Positions 48,296 to 57,025 of a stretch of 64,000 bases of DNA are shown here, piece after piece. The translations under genes were made by a program, and so were the position numbers. Numbering within the stretch: the stretch's first letter is position 1; each line of letters starts with the position of its first letter. The notes below the pieces were generated by a model. It saw only the letters and a program-made list of their open reading frames with translations, searched no databases and was not told the origin of the DNA. This stretch comes from Massilia sp. Leaf139 (GTDB taxonomy: Bacteria > Pseudomonadota > Gammaproteobacteria > Burkholderiales > Burkholderiaceae_D), in the NCBI RefSeq assembly GCF_001424165.1, contig NZ_LMOJ01000023.1, positions 323,708-387,707 of the forward strand, in the 5' to 3' direction.

Positions 48296-49969
48296 ATGGA
48301 AATCAATAAACGTACCATTCTGTGGATTGTCTTCGCCGTCTCGCTTGTCATCCTGTGGAACAACTGGATGGTGTCGAACGGTAAGCAATCGATGTTCGCG
48401 CCGACGCCGCCGGCCAAGGTTGCCCAGGCGCCGAGCACTGCCGCCACCGGCACCACGACCGGCGTGCCGGCCGCCGCCGCCCAGCCGGGCACCGTGCCGG
48501 GCACGCCGGGCCAGCCGGCCGCGCCTGCGCCCGTGCGCGCCGAACGCATCACCGTCACCACCGACGTCGTGAAAGCCGAGATCGACACCGTTGGCGGCGT
48601 GATCCGCCGCCTCGAGCTGCTGAAGTATCCGGATCATCTCGACAAGAAGAAAAACCAGGTGCTGTTCGACGTGGTGGGCAATAACGTCTACCTGGGCCAG
48701 ACCGGCCTGATCGGTTCGACCGCCGCCGGCGTCCTGCCGAACCACAACACGCCATTCGTGGCGCGTCCCGGCCTGCGTACCCTGGACGGCGGCAATGCCG
48801 TGCAAGTCGTGCTCGACGCCGAGCAGGGCGGCGTGCGCCTGACCAAGACGCTGACCTTCAAGCGCGGCGACTACGTCGTCGACGTGCGTCACGACATCAC
48901 CAACCTGACGCAAGCACCCGTGCAGCCTTCGCTCTACCTGCAGCTGCAGCACGACGGCAATCCGGCGCCCGGCGGTTCGTGGTTCATGCCGAGCTTCGGT
49001 ATCCACCCGACCCTGTGGACGCCGAACGACAAGTATCAGAAGCTGACCTTCGAAGACATCGAGAAGGGCAAAGCCGAACACGCCACCAAGGCGAACGGCG
49101 GCTGGGTCGCAGTCTCGCAGCACTTCTTCGTCTCCGCCTTCATTCCGGCCGAGAACGCACAGCGCGACATCTTCACCAAGAAGCTGGCGACCAACCTGTA
49201 TGCGATCGGCACCGTCCAGCCGCTGGGCACCGTTGCGCCGGGTGCCACCGTCTCGAACACCGCGCGCCTGTATTCGGGCCCGCAGGACGAGAAGAAGCTG
49301 GAAACCATCACCCCGGGCCTGGAACTGGTCAAGGACTACGGCATGTTCGCGATCATCTCCAAGCCGCTGTTCTGGGTCATGGATCAGATCCACACGCTGC
49401 TGGGCAACTGGGGCTGGACCATCATCGCCTTCACCATCCTGATCAAGCTAGCCTTCTTCCCGCTGTCGGCCGCCGGCTACCGCAGCATGGCGAAGATGCG
49501 CGTCGTGACGCCGAAGATGCAGGCGATCCGCGAGCGCTACAAAGCCGACCCGATGAAGATGCAGCAGGCCACCATGGAGCTGTACAAGAGCGAGAAGATC
49601 AACCCGCTGGGCGGCTGCCTGCCGATCCTGGTGCAGATGCCGGTGTTCCTCGCCCTCTACTATGTGCTGCAAGCCTCGGTCGAGATGCGCGGCGCGCCGT
49701 GGATCGGCTGGATCCAGGATCTGACCCAGCCTGACCCGTACTGGATCCTGCCGATCCTGTACGCGATCTCGATGTACATTACGGCCAGGCTGAACCCACA
49801 GCCGGCCGATCCGATGCAGGCGAAGATGATGCTGTTCATGCCGCTGGCCTTCTCCGTCATGTTCATCTTCTTCCCGTCGGGCCTGGTGCTGTACTGGGTG
49901 GTCAACAATCTGGTGTCGATCGCGCAGCAGTGGGTGATCACCAAGAAGTACGACACGGCCGCCAAGTAA
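48296..49969 (+). CDS. yidC: Membrane protein insertase YidC
   Basis: 557 residues. N-terminal anchor [21 protein letters not shown], an Ala/Pro/Thr-rich linker (about residues 35-80), the large periplasmic domain, and the conserved C-terminal insertase helices: [48 protein letters not shown] and [17 protein letters not shown]. It inserts inner-membrane proteins alone or with SecYEG. ATG 48296 is chosen (MEINKRTI); the longer open frame runs into yidD. 11 bases follow the yidD stop. Confidence 0.97.
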   Translation: MEINKRTILWIVFAVSLVILWNNWMVSNGKQSMFAPTPPAKVAQAPSTAATGTTTGVPAAAAQPGTVPGTPGQPAAPAPVRAERITVTTDVVKAEIDTVGGVIRRLELLKYPDHLDKKKNQVLFDVVGNNVYLGQTGLIGSTAAGVLPNHNTPFVARPGLRTLDGGNAVQVVLDAEQGGVRLTKTLTFKRGDYVVDVRHDITNLTQAPVQPSLYLQLQHDGNPAPGGSWFMPSFGIHPTLWTPNDKYQKLTFEDIEKGKAEHATKANGGWVAVSQHFFVSAFIPAENAQRDIFTKKLATNLYAIGTVQPLGTVAPGATVSNTARLYSGPQDEKKLETITPGLELVKDYGMFAIISKPLFWVMDQIHTLLGNWGWTIIAFTILIKLAFFPLSAAGYRSMAKMRVVTPKMQAIRERYKADPMKMQQATMELYKSEKINPLGGCLPILVQMPVFLALYYVLQASVEMRGAPWIGWIQDLTQPDPYWILPILYAISMYITARLNPQPADPMQAKMMLFMPLAFSVMFIFFPSGLVLYWVVNNLVSIAQQWVITKKYDTAAK

Positions 49970-49989
49970 GCTGCTGCTGCCGAATGCGA

Positions 49990-50016
49990 AAGCCCGTGGA
50001 TTCCACGGGCTTTTTT
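49990..50016 (+). terminator. Rho-independent terminator after yidC
   Basis: AAGCCCGTGG and CCACGGGCTT pair across ATT, followed by six T. It closes the rpmH-yidC transcription unit, so mnmE needs its own promoter. Confidence 0.93.
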
Positions 50017-50039
50017 ATTTATCCACTACAATTCGCCCC

Positions 50040-51419
50040 ATGAAGCTAGACACCTCTCCCATCGCGGCGATCGCCACCGCACCCGGACGCGGCGGCATCG
50101 GCGTGGTGCGCGCCTCCGGCAAATCGCTTGCGCCCCTGATCGCATCGCTGTTCCCGGACGCCAAACTGGCGCCGCGCCACGCGACCTATATTCCCTTCAC
50201 CTCCGGCGACGGCAGCGTCATCGACCAGGGCCTGGCCCTGTATTTCAAGGCGCCGCATTCGTACACCGGCGAAGACGTGCTCGAGCTGCAGGGCCATGGC
50301 GGCCCGGTCGTGTTGCAGATGCTGCTGGCGCGCGTGCTGGAAGCAGGGCGCGAACACGGCCTGCGCCTGGCCGAGCCGGGCGAATTCACGCGCCGCGCCT
50401 ACCTGAACGACAAGCTCGACCTGGCTCAGGCCGAAGCGGTGGCCGACCTGATCGACGCGTCCACGGAAGCGGCGGCGAAATCGGCCTCGCAGTCTTTATC
50501 GGGCGCCTTCTCGCAGGTCGTTCACCGGCTGGTCGAGCAGACCATCAACCTGCGCATGCTGGTCGAAGCGACCCTCGATTTTCCGGAAGAGGAAATCGAT
50601 TTTCTGGAAAAGTCGAACGCGCGCGGGCAGCTGGCCGGCATCGTCGACTCGCTCGAACATGTGTTCCGCCAGGCCGCGCAAGGCGCGCTCCTGCGCGAAG
50701 GCCTGAACGTCGTGCTGGTCGGCCAGCCGAACGTGGGTAAATCCTCGCTGCTGAACGCGCTGGCGGGGGCGGAAGTCGCGATTGTCACCCCGATCGCCGG
50801 CACCACCCGCGACAAGGTCAGCGAGACGATCCAGATCGAGGGCATCCCGCTGAACATCATCGACACGGCCGGCATCCGCGCGATCGACGAGGGCATCGAC
50901 GTCGTCGAACGGATCGGCATCGAGCGCACCTGGGGAGAGGTCGGCAAGGCGGACGTGATCCTGCACCTGCTCGACGCCAATCTCGGCCCCAGCGCGGCCG
51001 ACGAAACCATCGTCGCCGCCTTCCCGGCCGGGGTGCCGGTGGTGCGCATCTGGAACAAGATCGATCTGTCCGGCCACCGCGCGACCGTGGAAGGCGCGCC
51101 TGACGCCACCCACATCTATTTGTCGGCCAACGAAAAGACCGGCATCGACCTGCTGCGCACCGAGCTGCTGCGCATCGCCGGCTGGCAGCAGACCGGCGAA
51201 TCGCTGTATCTGGCGCGCGAACGCCACCTGATCGCCCTGCGCGCCGCGCGCCAGCACCTGGACGTCGCCGCCCAGCACGCGGCCCAGGATGACCAGTCGC
51301 TCGACCTGTTCGCCGAGGAACTCAGGCTGGCGCAGGATCAGCTGTCCAGCATCACCGGGGAATTCACGCCGGACGATTTATTGGGGGTGATTTTCAGCCG
51401 CTTCTGTATCGGCAAGTAG
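50040..51419 (+). CDS. mnmE: tRNA uridine-5-carboxymethylaminomethyl(34) synthesis GTPase MnmE
   Basis: 459 residues. N-terminal tetrahydrofolate-binding domain ([41 protein letters not shown]), helical domain with an inserted G domain: [27 protein letters not shown] and NKID, and the C-terminal FCIGK with its redox cysteine. With MnmG it modifies the wobble uridine of several tRNAs. A -10-like TACAAT at 50027-50032 lies only seven bases before ATG and no Shine-Dalgarno is seen, so the mRNA may be leaderless. Confidence 0.97.
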   Translation: MKLDTSPIAAIATAPGRGGIGVVRASGKSLAPLIASLFPDAKLAPRHATYIPFTSGDGSVIDQGLALYFKAPHSYTGEDVLELQGHGGPVVLQMLLARVLEAGREHGLRLAEPGEFTRRAYLNDKLDLAQAEAVADLIDASTEAAAKSASQSLSGAFSQVVHRLVEQTINLRMLVEATLDFPEEEIDFLEKSNARGQLAGIVDSLEHVFRQAAQGALLREGLNVVLVGQPNVGKSSLLNALAGAEVAIVTPIAGTTRDKVSETIQIEGIPLNIIDTAGIRAIDEGIDVVERIGIERTWGEVGKADVILHLLDANLGPSAADETIVAAFPAGVPVVRIWNKIDLSGHRATVEGAPDATHIYLSANEKTGIDLLRTELLRIAGWQQTGESLYLARERHLIALRAARQHLDVAAQHAAQDDQSLDLFAEELRLAQDQLSSITGEFTPDDLLGVIFSRFCIGK

Positions 51420-51524
51420 GGTAGACGGGTCTCTCGTCCACGCGGTGATCGTTACGGGCTCCGATTTCGTGCTCGACGATCTCGCCTGCGCGTATCACCG
51501 CGTGGAGTCAGGACTCCACCCTAC
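51416..51524. repeat. GTAGGGT/CCACGCG palindromic repeat, 109-base copy
   Basis: Begins at the mnmE stop codon. Outer arms GTAGGGTAGACGGGTC and GACTCCACCCTAC; inner arms CCACGCGGTGAT (51438-51449) and ATCACCGCGTGG (51494-51505) are a perfect 12-base inverted repeat. Right end CCACCCTAC is the family hallmark. Confidence 0.75.
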
Positions 51525-51581
51525 ATAAACATCGGTTCCGCCAGCCCATGCTACCCTTGAGCCCGAACCCAAGGAGCGAGC

Positions 51582-52160
51582 ATGGCTGACCAACACACCT
51601 TCCGCGCGCGGCGCGTCTTCCTCATCGCTTCAAGCCTGGCCGTCGCCGCGACGCTCAGCTCCTGCGCCAGCATCCTCGGCCCCCGCGAAGTCGACCTGCC
51701 GCTGTCGAAACTGCAGGCCAGCCTCGACCGCCGCTTCCCCATGGACAACCGCTTGCTTGAACTGTTCGACCTGCGCCTCTCGCGTCCGCAACTGAGTGTG
51801 TTGCCGGGCGACCGCGTCGCGCTCAGCATGGATGCCAGCGTGGCCCAATCTTTCCTGCGCAATCCGCTGTCCGGCAGCCTGGCCTTCTCGGGCCGCCTGT
51901 ACGTCGACCAGGCGAAAAATGGTGTTTATCTCGCCGAGCCGCGCCTGGAGCGTTTCGCCATCAGCGGGCTCGACGAGTCGGTCAGCCGCCAGCTGTCGCG
52001 CGCGGCGAACGGCCTGCTCGACCAGGCGATCCTCGATATTCCGGTCTACAGCTTCCGCATGGACGAGTTGCGCTATGCCGGCGTGCAGTATGTGCCGACC
52101 CGGATCGCCACCACCGCGACCGGGCTGCGCGTCTCGCTGGAGCCGGCGCCGCGGCCGTGA
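51582..52160 (+). CDS. DUF1439 (YceB-like) lipoprotein
   Basis: 192 residues. N-terminal signal with Arg-rich head (FRARRVFLIASSLAVAATLSSC) and a lipobox-like LSSC near residue 26. The mature region VDLPLSKLQASLDRRFPMDNRLLELFDLRLSRPQLSVLPG matches DUF1439, a lipid-binding-like beta fold of envelope lipoproteins. Good Shine-Dalgarno AAGGAG. It stands alone. Function unknown; outer-membrane lipoprotein is the likeliest site. Confidence 0.82.
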   Translation: MADQHTFRARRVFLIASSLAVAATLSSCASILGPREVDLPLSKLQASLDRRFPMDNRLLELFDLRLSRPQLSVLPGDRVALSMDASVAQSFLRNPLSGSLAFSGRLYVDQAKNGVYLAEPRLERFAISGLDESVSRQLSRAANGLLDQAILDIPVYSFRMDELRYAGVQYVPTRIATTATGLRVSLEPAPRP

Positions 52161-52510
52161 CCGGTCTGTAGCAGGCTTGCATCCTGTTACAAAATGCCCC
52201 GATAAAGCGCGCCGCACGATTGGATGGGCGCCGGATTGCGTTATCGATACTGCTATGATTTCCGCAGCTGACATCGCCTTTCACGGCTGCCGCCGCGCCG
52301 GCTGACGATCTGTTGCAGACGTGCCGCAACGGGTGCAATGCGCGTAATACGGCGTTGCGGCAGCGCCGGGTTGGGCGCACACTGGATCTCCAGAACGGCT
52401 GTGGCAGCGCTGCAGCACCGGAACACCCCATTGCGATTGCTCATGCCTGGAATGTTCCACTACAGTAATCTTGCTTGACGAATTGACGTGCTGCCGGTAG
52501 GGGGTAGACC
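52161..52510. other. 350-base spacer with extended -10 promoter and structured leader
   Basis: Contains, in order, a hairpin GTAGCAGG/CCTGTTAC (52168-52190) followed by AAAAT that may end the DUF1439 transcript; an extended -10 element TGCTATGAT with the hexamer at 52254-52259; and a 10-bp inverted repeat TGCCGCAACG/CGTTGCGGCA (52322-52331 with 52353-52362). No open frame with coding character was found. Confidence 0.5.
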
Positions 52511-52717
52511 TTGGAAACGATACAAGACAGTGTGATGAGCGACGGTGCGGCATCGGAATCGCCGCCCGCCGTGTCAGCCCAGACCAGGCCGTCGCGGGTC
52601 AGCCTGCCGCCGAAAGGGTCATGCTGGTACTGCGACAAACCGGTCGACAGCGTGCGCCGCTTCTGCGGCAAGGACTGCACCGACGCCTTCGACGAGGAAG
52701 CCGAATACACGCGCTGA
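52511..52717 (+). CDS. Small protein with CxxC…CxxxC zinc-binding pattern
   Basis: 68 residues: a disordered Ser/Pro-rich first half, then CWYCDKPVDSVRRFCGKDCTDAF, which should bind one zinc as a treble-clef-like knuckle; it ends with acidic FDEEAEYTR. TTG 52511 is chosen because GGGGG lies eight bases upstream; ATG 52535 (MSDGAAS) is the alternative. Similar small proteins are common in Oxalobacteraceae and related betaproteobacteria but have no known function. Its stop is followed immediately by hairpin repeat copy B. Confidence 0.7.
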   Translation: METIQDSVMSDGAASESPPAVSAQTRPSRVSLPPKGSCWYCDKPVDSVRRFCGKDCTDAFDEEAEYTR

Positions 52718-52818
52718 GAGCGTGTGAAAAAATCGCCATGGCTGCGTTGCATCGCCTCGCCATACCGTTGTACTGTCTTCGCCGATGCGCCTTGCCCTGA
52801 CGATTTTTTCATACGCTC
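52718..52818. repeat. Convergent-gene hairpin repeat, copy B (full length)
   Basis: 101 bases starting right after the stop of the zinc-knuckle gene. Arms GAGCGTGTGAAAAAATCG (52718-52735) and its complement at 52801-52818 match at 17 of 18 positions. The core CCATGGCTGCGTTGC … GATGCGCCTTGCCCTG agrees closely with copy A although the arms are unrelated in sequence. Confidence 0.85.
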
Positions 52819-52842
52819 CACGCGCGCGGTTCCCGATTTGAT

Positions 52843-53469
52843 TTACTCCTGACCGCTCCGCCCGGATCGGTCGAGCACTTCCAGCGCGCGTTCGTACTCG
52901 AAGTCCGAGACCGCCGCGCGCAAGACCGCATACTCCCGCTCTCCCAGATACCCGCTCAGTTCGCCCTGCGCGGCCGCGACCAATTCGAGCGCCGCGCCGT
53001 CGCCGATGTCGAGCATGACGCGCAGCTGTGCGCGTGCGTCGCCAGTGGCCACCGGGGTGGGTGGCGCCGCGGCCGGCGCAGTCAGATCCATTCCGTCGAG
53101 TACGCGCAGCACGGCCGCCAGCGCCGCGTCGAGTTGCTGCAGGAGCGGCGCCGGATCGCGCGCGCCGTGTACCGCATCTTCCAGCGCCAGCGCAGCGCCG
53201 TGCAGGGCAGGGGCGTCGATCATGCCGGCCGCACCCTTGATGGTATGGGCCAGGCGCCGCGCCAAATTGTGCTCGCCGGCGGCAAGCGCTTCCCGGATGG
53301 GGGCAACGGCGTCGCGGTAATCGCTGCGAAAGCGTGCCAGCACGCGCAAGTAGAGGGCGCGGTTGCCCATCATGCGCTCGACGCCGGCCTCGAGATCGAT
53401 GATCGGCTCGGGAAGCGGCGCCGGCTGCGGCGTGTTTGGAGAAGGGGGCAGGCTGTCGTGCCGGGTCAT
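52843..53469 (-). CDS. Hpt (histidine phosphotransfer) domain protein
   Basis: 208 residues. The Hpt helix carries the phospho-acceptor in ARRLAHTIKGAAGMIDAPAL near residue 75, preceded by GVERMMGNRALYLRVLARFRSDY. The remaining 90 residues after an Ala/Pro linker form a helical tail of unknown role (AALELVAAAQGELSGYLGE…). It could relay phosphate for an orphan hybrid kinase such as the one at 27579-30026, but there is no direct evidence. It begins four bases after the CAP-protein stop, so the two are co-transcribed. Confidence 0.85.
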   Translation of the reverse strand: MTRHDSLPPSPNTPQPAPLPEPIIDLEAGVERMMGNRALYLRVLARFRSDYRDAVAPIREALAAGEHNLARRLAHTIKGAAGMIDAPALHGAALALEDAVHGARDPAPLLQQLDAALAAVLRVLDGMDLTAPAAAPPTPVATGDARAQLRVMLDIGDGAALELVAAAQGELSGYLGEREYAVLRAAVSDFEYERALEVLDRSGRSGQE

Positions 53470-53473
53470 CCGC

Positions 53474-54538
53474 TCAGCGGGTCGTGAACGACCAGGTACG
53501 CGCGACCGGCGTGCTGCTGAGGACGGTGCCGCCGCTGATGAGGTTGGTCGAACCGGTAAAGCTGACGTCGTACACCGTGTTCGCCGCCAGCGGCGCCAGC
53601 GGCACGATCGCGGCCGAGGAACGTCCGGTATGGCTGTCGTTTGCATTGCTCAGCAGGCGCACCGGCAGCTCGGCGCCGTTACGGGGACGGATCGTGAACG
53701 TCGTCACCCGGATGGTGAGGTCGATGTTCGCATGCACGCTGACCGGATAGCCGACTTCATTGCGGTCGGGAACCGGGTCGGGCGTTTCGGTGTTGCTGAA
53801 GAAGTTGCGCGGTACGGCAGTCTGGCCGCTGAAGGGCCATACCGCGACGTCGCCGCCGAGGATGCCGACACCGTAGCCGTTATTCGCGGTGAAATTGGCC
53901 GTGAAATAGTTATAGCCGGCGCTGGTAGTGGCCGCGCCCGTGCCGATTTCCTTGAACACCGGTTCGAAGATGACGAAGCGGTGGTAGACCGCTGTAATTA
54001 GTTCCTCGGCCATGTACTGGCCCGAGCCGTTGCCGGCGGCGGAGATGACTTCGCCGAATGCGCGCGAGGCGCTGGTGTTGAATTGGTAGCCGGCGGCGGC
54101 CAGGCGCGCGCTGACGTCGACGCCGGTGAATCCCGGCCGGCCCACGATCTGGTCATGGGTGATCGTGTTGTTGAGGCTCTGGTATTCGGAGTGTTTCTGG
54201 GCGGCGATGTCGATCTCGCGGTTTTGCGTGAGCGTCGACATGCCGACCTGGCCGCGGCGGAAATTGAGCCAGTTGCGGCCATCGACCGCGATATTGCCGG
54301 TGGCGGTGGGCGCGCCCGGCACGGCGGGCGTGACCGGGGTTTCAGGTGTCGGCGGTGGCGGCGTCAGCGGATCGGGCGTGGCGGGCACGGCTGGGGGCGG
54401 GGACACGACCGGTGGCGTGGTAGCGACCGGAACCGGATCCGCGCTGCCGCCACCACCGCCCCCGCCGCCACAGGCAGCCAGGGCCAGGGCGGTCACGCAG
54501 CCCGCCACCACCATTCTCGCGCGAAGCAGTTCGCTCAT
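53474..54538 (-). CDS. CAP-domain lipoprotein
   Basis: 354 residues. Signal peptide with lipobox LAAC, a run of eight glycines directly after the cysteine, then a Pro/Thr/Val-rich linker to about residue 80. The CAP (SCP/PR1-like) domain spans about 85-215: NFRRGQVGMSTLTQNREIDIAAQKHSEYQ, THDQIVGRPGFTG and AFGEVISAAG … ELITAVYHRFVIFEP, holding the His and Glu of the family. A C-terminal beta domain (TVYDVSFTGSTNLISGG … RTWSFTT) resembles bacterial Ig-like modules. Surface or periplasmic protein of unknown activity. Confidence 0.87.
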   Translation of the reverse strand: MSELLRARMVVAGCVTALALAACGGGGGGGGSADPVPVATTPPVVSPPPAVPATPDPLTPPPPTPETPVTPAVPGAPTATGNIAVDGRNWLNFRRGQVGMSTLTQNREIDIAAQKHSEYQSLNNTITHDQIVGRPGFTGVDVSARLAAAGYQFNTSASRAFGEVISAAGNGSGQYMAEELITAVYHRFVIFEPVFKEIGTGAATTSAGYNYFTANFTANNGYGVGILGGDVAVWPFSGQTAVPRNFFSNTETPDPVPDRNEVGYPVSVHANIDLTIRVTTFTIRPRNGAELPVRLLSNANDSHTGRSSAAIVPLAPLAANTVYDVSFTGSTNLISGGTVLSSTPVARTWSFTTR

Positions 54539-54660
54539 CCGTTTACTCCTGATTCAAATCAACATCGTAAGGGCACATTCTAGGGCAAATCAAATATGCA
54601 CGACGCTTGGGTTCGTGCGCGACCGGGCGCGGGCGCACTGTAAAATAGGTCATCATTCTC

Positions 54661-55467
54661 TTGCCCGGATCCGAATTGAACCCCTCCCGCCCAGCGCGCC
54701 TCGCGCGCGCCAAGTTCGCTCTGCCGAGTTTTGTCACCCTGCTGTCGATTGCCTGCGGCTTCGGCAGCATCGTCATCTCGGTCGACAACGCCCAGGTCGG
54801 CGCGCCGGGAGACTTCCGCCTGGCGGCCATCCTGCTGGTGCTGGCCGGCGTGTTCGACGCGCTCGACGGTTTTGTCGCCCGCGCCACCAACACCCAGTCC
54901 GACTTCGGCGTCCAGCTCGATTCGATCGCCGACGTCATGAACTTCGGCTGCGCCCCTGGTCTGCTGCTGTACTGCTACGGCTTCGCCCAGATGAGCGCCG
55001 CACATCCCACCATCGTGCGCATGGGTGGCCTGGCCTGCTTCATCTTCGTCGCCTGCGGCGCGCTGCGCCTGGCCCGTTTTAATATTTCGGTCGGCCGCAC
55101 CGATCCTCGCTATTTCGTCGGCATGCCGATCACCGCCGGCGCCGCCTGCGTGGCCGCGGTGGTGGTGGCCTGGCCCGATCCGGTCGTGAACATGACGCAA
55201 GCCTTTGCCGTGATGGCGCTGATGGTTGCCGTCGGCACCTTGATGGTGTCCACCGTACGCTTTCCTAGCAGCAAGCAACGCCTGAGCAAAGGCATGTTAG
55301 TCGTGATCGGCGTCGCCGTTCTGCTCCTGCTCATACTGCAGACGCGCTTTTTCGTGTTGTTCTTCCTGTTGTACATCTGCGCCACGCTGCTGCTGAACAT
55401 TGCATGGCGCACCGGCTGGCGCGGGATTGCGCCGCCGGTCGTATACGCGGACGAGGAAGAAGTTTAA
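54661..55467 (+). CDS. pssA: CDP-diacylglycerol-serine O-phosphatidyltransferase
   Basis: 268 residues, eight hydrophobic segments. The CDP-alcohol phosphotransferase signature D-G-A-R-G-D-D is read in DALDGFVARATNTQSDFGVQLDSIAD. The enzyme makes phosphatidylserine, precursor of phosphatidylethanolamine, at the inner membrane. There is no ATG near the start: TTG 54661 is given, TTG 54676 (before NPSRPAR) is equally possible, and the Shine-Dalgarno is poor. Convergent with the CsoR-family gene, three bases between stops. Confidence 0.92.
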   Translation: MPGSELNPSRPARLARAKFALPSFVTLLSIACGFGSIVISVDNAQVGAPGDFRLAAILLVLAGVFDALDGFVARATNTQSDFGVQLDSIADVMNFGCAPGLLLYCYGFAQMSAAHPTIVRMGGLACFIFVACGALRLARFNISVGRTDPRYFVGMPITAGAACVAAVVVAWPDPVVNMTQAFAVMALMVAVGTLMVSTVRFPSSKQRLSKGMLVVIGVAVLLLLILQTRFFVLFFLLYICATLLLNIAWRTGWRGIAPPVVYADEEEV

Positions 55468-55470
55468 GTT

Positions 55471-55782
55471 TCAGGCGAACTTGTCGAGCAGCGCGGCCAG
55501 CCGCGCCGCCACCGCGCGCGCGTCGTCGAGATCGGCGGCGCCCTCGCTGTGGGTCACGACGGTGGCCGTGAGTAGTTGCACAAAGGAGCGGTCGAGCGCT
55601 TTTCTCGCCGCCGCCATCTGCTGCGCCACCGCCTCGCAGTCGGCCGGTTCCGATGCCAGCGCAATCAATTTCTGCACGCCGCGCAGCTGGCCTTCGATGC
55701 GGGCCAGGCGGTTCAACAAATCCTTCTTTTGCTGGGCCGTCAGCGCAGTGCCCTCGACGATTCTGACCGGGTCGCTTGCCAT
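55471..55782 (-). CDS. CsoR/RcnR/FrmR-family repressor (DUF156)
   Basis: 103 residues, all-helical tetrameric repressor family. KKDLLNRLARIEGQLRGVQKLI and CEAVAQQMAAARKAL give the family core. The sensing residues depart from the known classes: Cys49 is kept, but the next ligand position (25 residues on) is Thr74 rather than His, and His78 occupies the position that is Cys in copper sensors. Inducer therefore unclear. ATG 55782 lies eight bases after the stop of the aldo-keto reductase gene, so both form an operon. Confidence 0.85.
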   Translation of the reverse strand: MASDPVRIVEGTALTAQQKKDLLNRLARIEGQLRGVQKLIALASEPADCEAVAQQMAAARKALDRSFVQLLTATVVTHSEGAADLDDARAVAARLAALLDKFA

Positions 55783-55790
55783 CGCTCGCC

Positions 55791-56705
55791 TCAAGCTACT
55801 TCGTGACCGCGCGCCGCGCGCAAGATCTCGAACCAGTCGCTGCGTGCGAGCGTAAAGCCGGTGGCGGCCACCGCCGCGGCGATCGAGGCGATCTTGCCGC
55901 TGCCGGTGAGCGGCATCGGCCGGCTCGGCAGCGCCATGATCCAGGCGAACACGACGCTCGCAAACGACTGACCGCTGCGGTCGGCGATGGTCTGGATGGT
56001 CGCGCGCAGGGCGGCGCTGCGGGCGTCCTCCGCGCTGAACAGGCGCCCGCCGCCCAGCGGCGACCAGATCATCGGCGCGATGCCCAGATCCTGCAGGCCA
56101 TCGAAGGTGTCGTCGAACAGCGGCGCCGTGTGCAAGGGCGAAAATTCGACCTGGTTCGTCGCCAGCGGCACGCGCCGGTTGAGCGACTCGAACTGGTGCC
56201 GCGTGAAATTCGACACCCCGACATGGCGCACCTTGCCCGCCTGCTGCAGGCGCACGAAGGCTTCGGCAACCTCGTCGAAGTTCATCAGCGGGTCGGGGCG
56301 GTGGATCAGCAACAGGTCGAGGTAGTCCGTGCCGAGCTGGCGCAGCGATTCCTCGCAGGAAGCGACGATGTGCTCGAAACTCGTGTCGTAATGCTGGATC
56401 CTATGCGCCGGACGCTGGTTCGACACCAGTTTGATGCCGCACTTGCTGACGATTTCCATCCGTTCGCGCAGCCCGGGCTGGGCACGCAGGGCTGCGCCGA
56501 ACAAGCCCTCGACGCTGTAGTTGCCGTAGATGTCGGCATGGTCGAAGCTGGTCACGCCGAGTGCGAGGCACTCCTCGATGAAGCCGACACGCCCCTGCAC
56601 CGACATGTCCCACTCGCCCAGGCGCCACATGCCGGCGATCACGCGCGACAGTTCGAGGCCGCCAGGGCGGGTGACGGTGCGGGGGCAGGAGGGGAGAGCG
56701 GTCAT
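55791..56705 (-). CDS. Aldo-keto reductase (YdhF-like)
   Basis: 304 residues, TIM barrel NAD(P)H-dependent oxidoreductase. Catalytic tetrad: Asp and Tyr in SFDHADIYGNYSVE, Lys in MEIVSKCGIKLV, His in LLLIHRPDPLMNF. GKVRHVGVSNFTRHQFE is the family's strand-6 signature. It reduces aldehydes or ketones; the physiological substrate is unknown. ATG 56705 (MTALPSC) is chosen. Co-transcribed with the CsoR-family repressor, suggesting a link to aldehyde or metal stress. Confidence 0.9.
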   Translation of the reverse strand: MTALPSCPRTVTRPGGLELSRVIAGMWRLGEWDMSVQGRVGFIEECLALGVTSFDHADIYGNYSVEGLFGAALRAQPGLRERMEIVSKCGIKLVSNQRPAHRIQHYDTSFEHIVASCEESLRQLGTDYLDLLLIHRPDPLMNFDEVAEAFVRLQQAGKVRHVGVSNFTRHQFESLNRRVPLATNQVEFSPLHTAPLFDDTFDGLQDLGIAPMIWSPLGGGRLFSAEDARSAALRATIQTIADRSGQSFASVVFAWIMALPSRPMPLTGSGKIASIAAAVAATGFTLARSDWFEILRAARGHEVA

Positions 56706-56771
56706 GGCGGCTTGTTTGCTTGAAAAGTAACAAGGCATTATAGCCGCGCATGGATTTGCGTTCGCGCAGCA

Positions 56772-56943
56772 GCGGTAGGGTGGTCGGCTCCACCACGAAA
56801 CATGCGAGCCGGCGGCCCATGCGCCGCCCACGCGTTCAACAAGCAGGTGATATGTCGCGAGGTTTCACCGGACGGCTGAACGCGTGGGCGGCGTCCACGC
56901 AGCGTGATCGCAGATTGCAGGGCGGAGCCGACCACCCTACCGC
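56772..56943. repeat. GTAGGGT/CCACGCG palindromic repeat, 172-base copy
   Basis: Outer arms GCGGTAGGGTGGTCGGCTCC (56772-56791) and GGAGCCGACCACCCTACCGC (56924-56943) are a perfect 20-base inverted repeat. Inner arms CGCCGCCCACGCGTTCA (56822-56838) and TGAACGCGTGGGCGGCG (56877-56893) are a perfect 17-base inverted repeat. It fills most of the 320-base gap between the aldo-keto reductase start and the carboxypeptidase stop; nothing else was seen there. Confidence 0.85.
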
Positions 56944-57025
56944 CAATAATTTGCACCAATATAGTGCAAATAAAAATGCCCGCTGGGCATACACCGGGCG
57001 GGCATCGTTGGAGCGTATAAAACGC

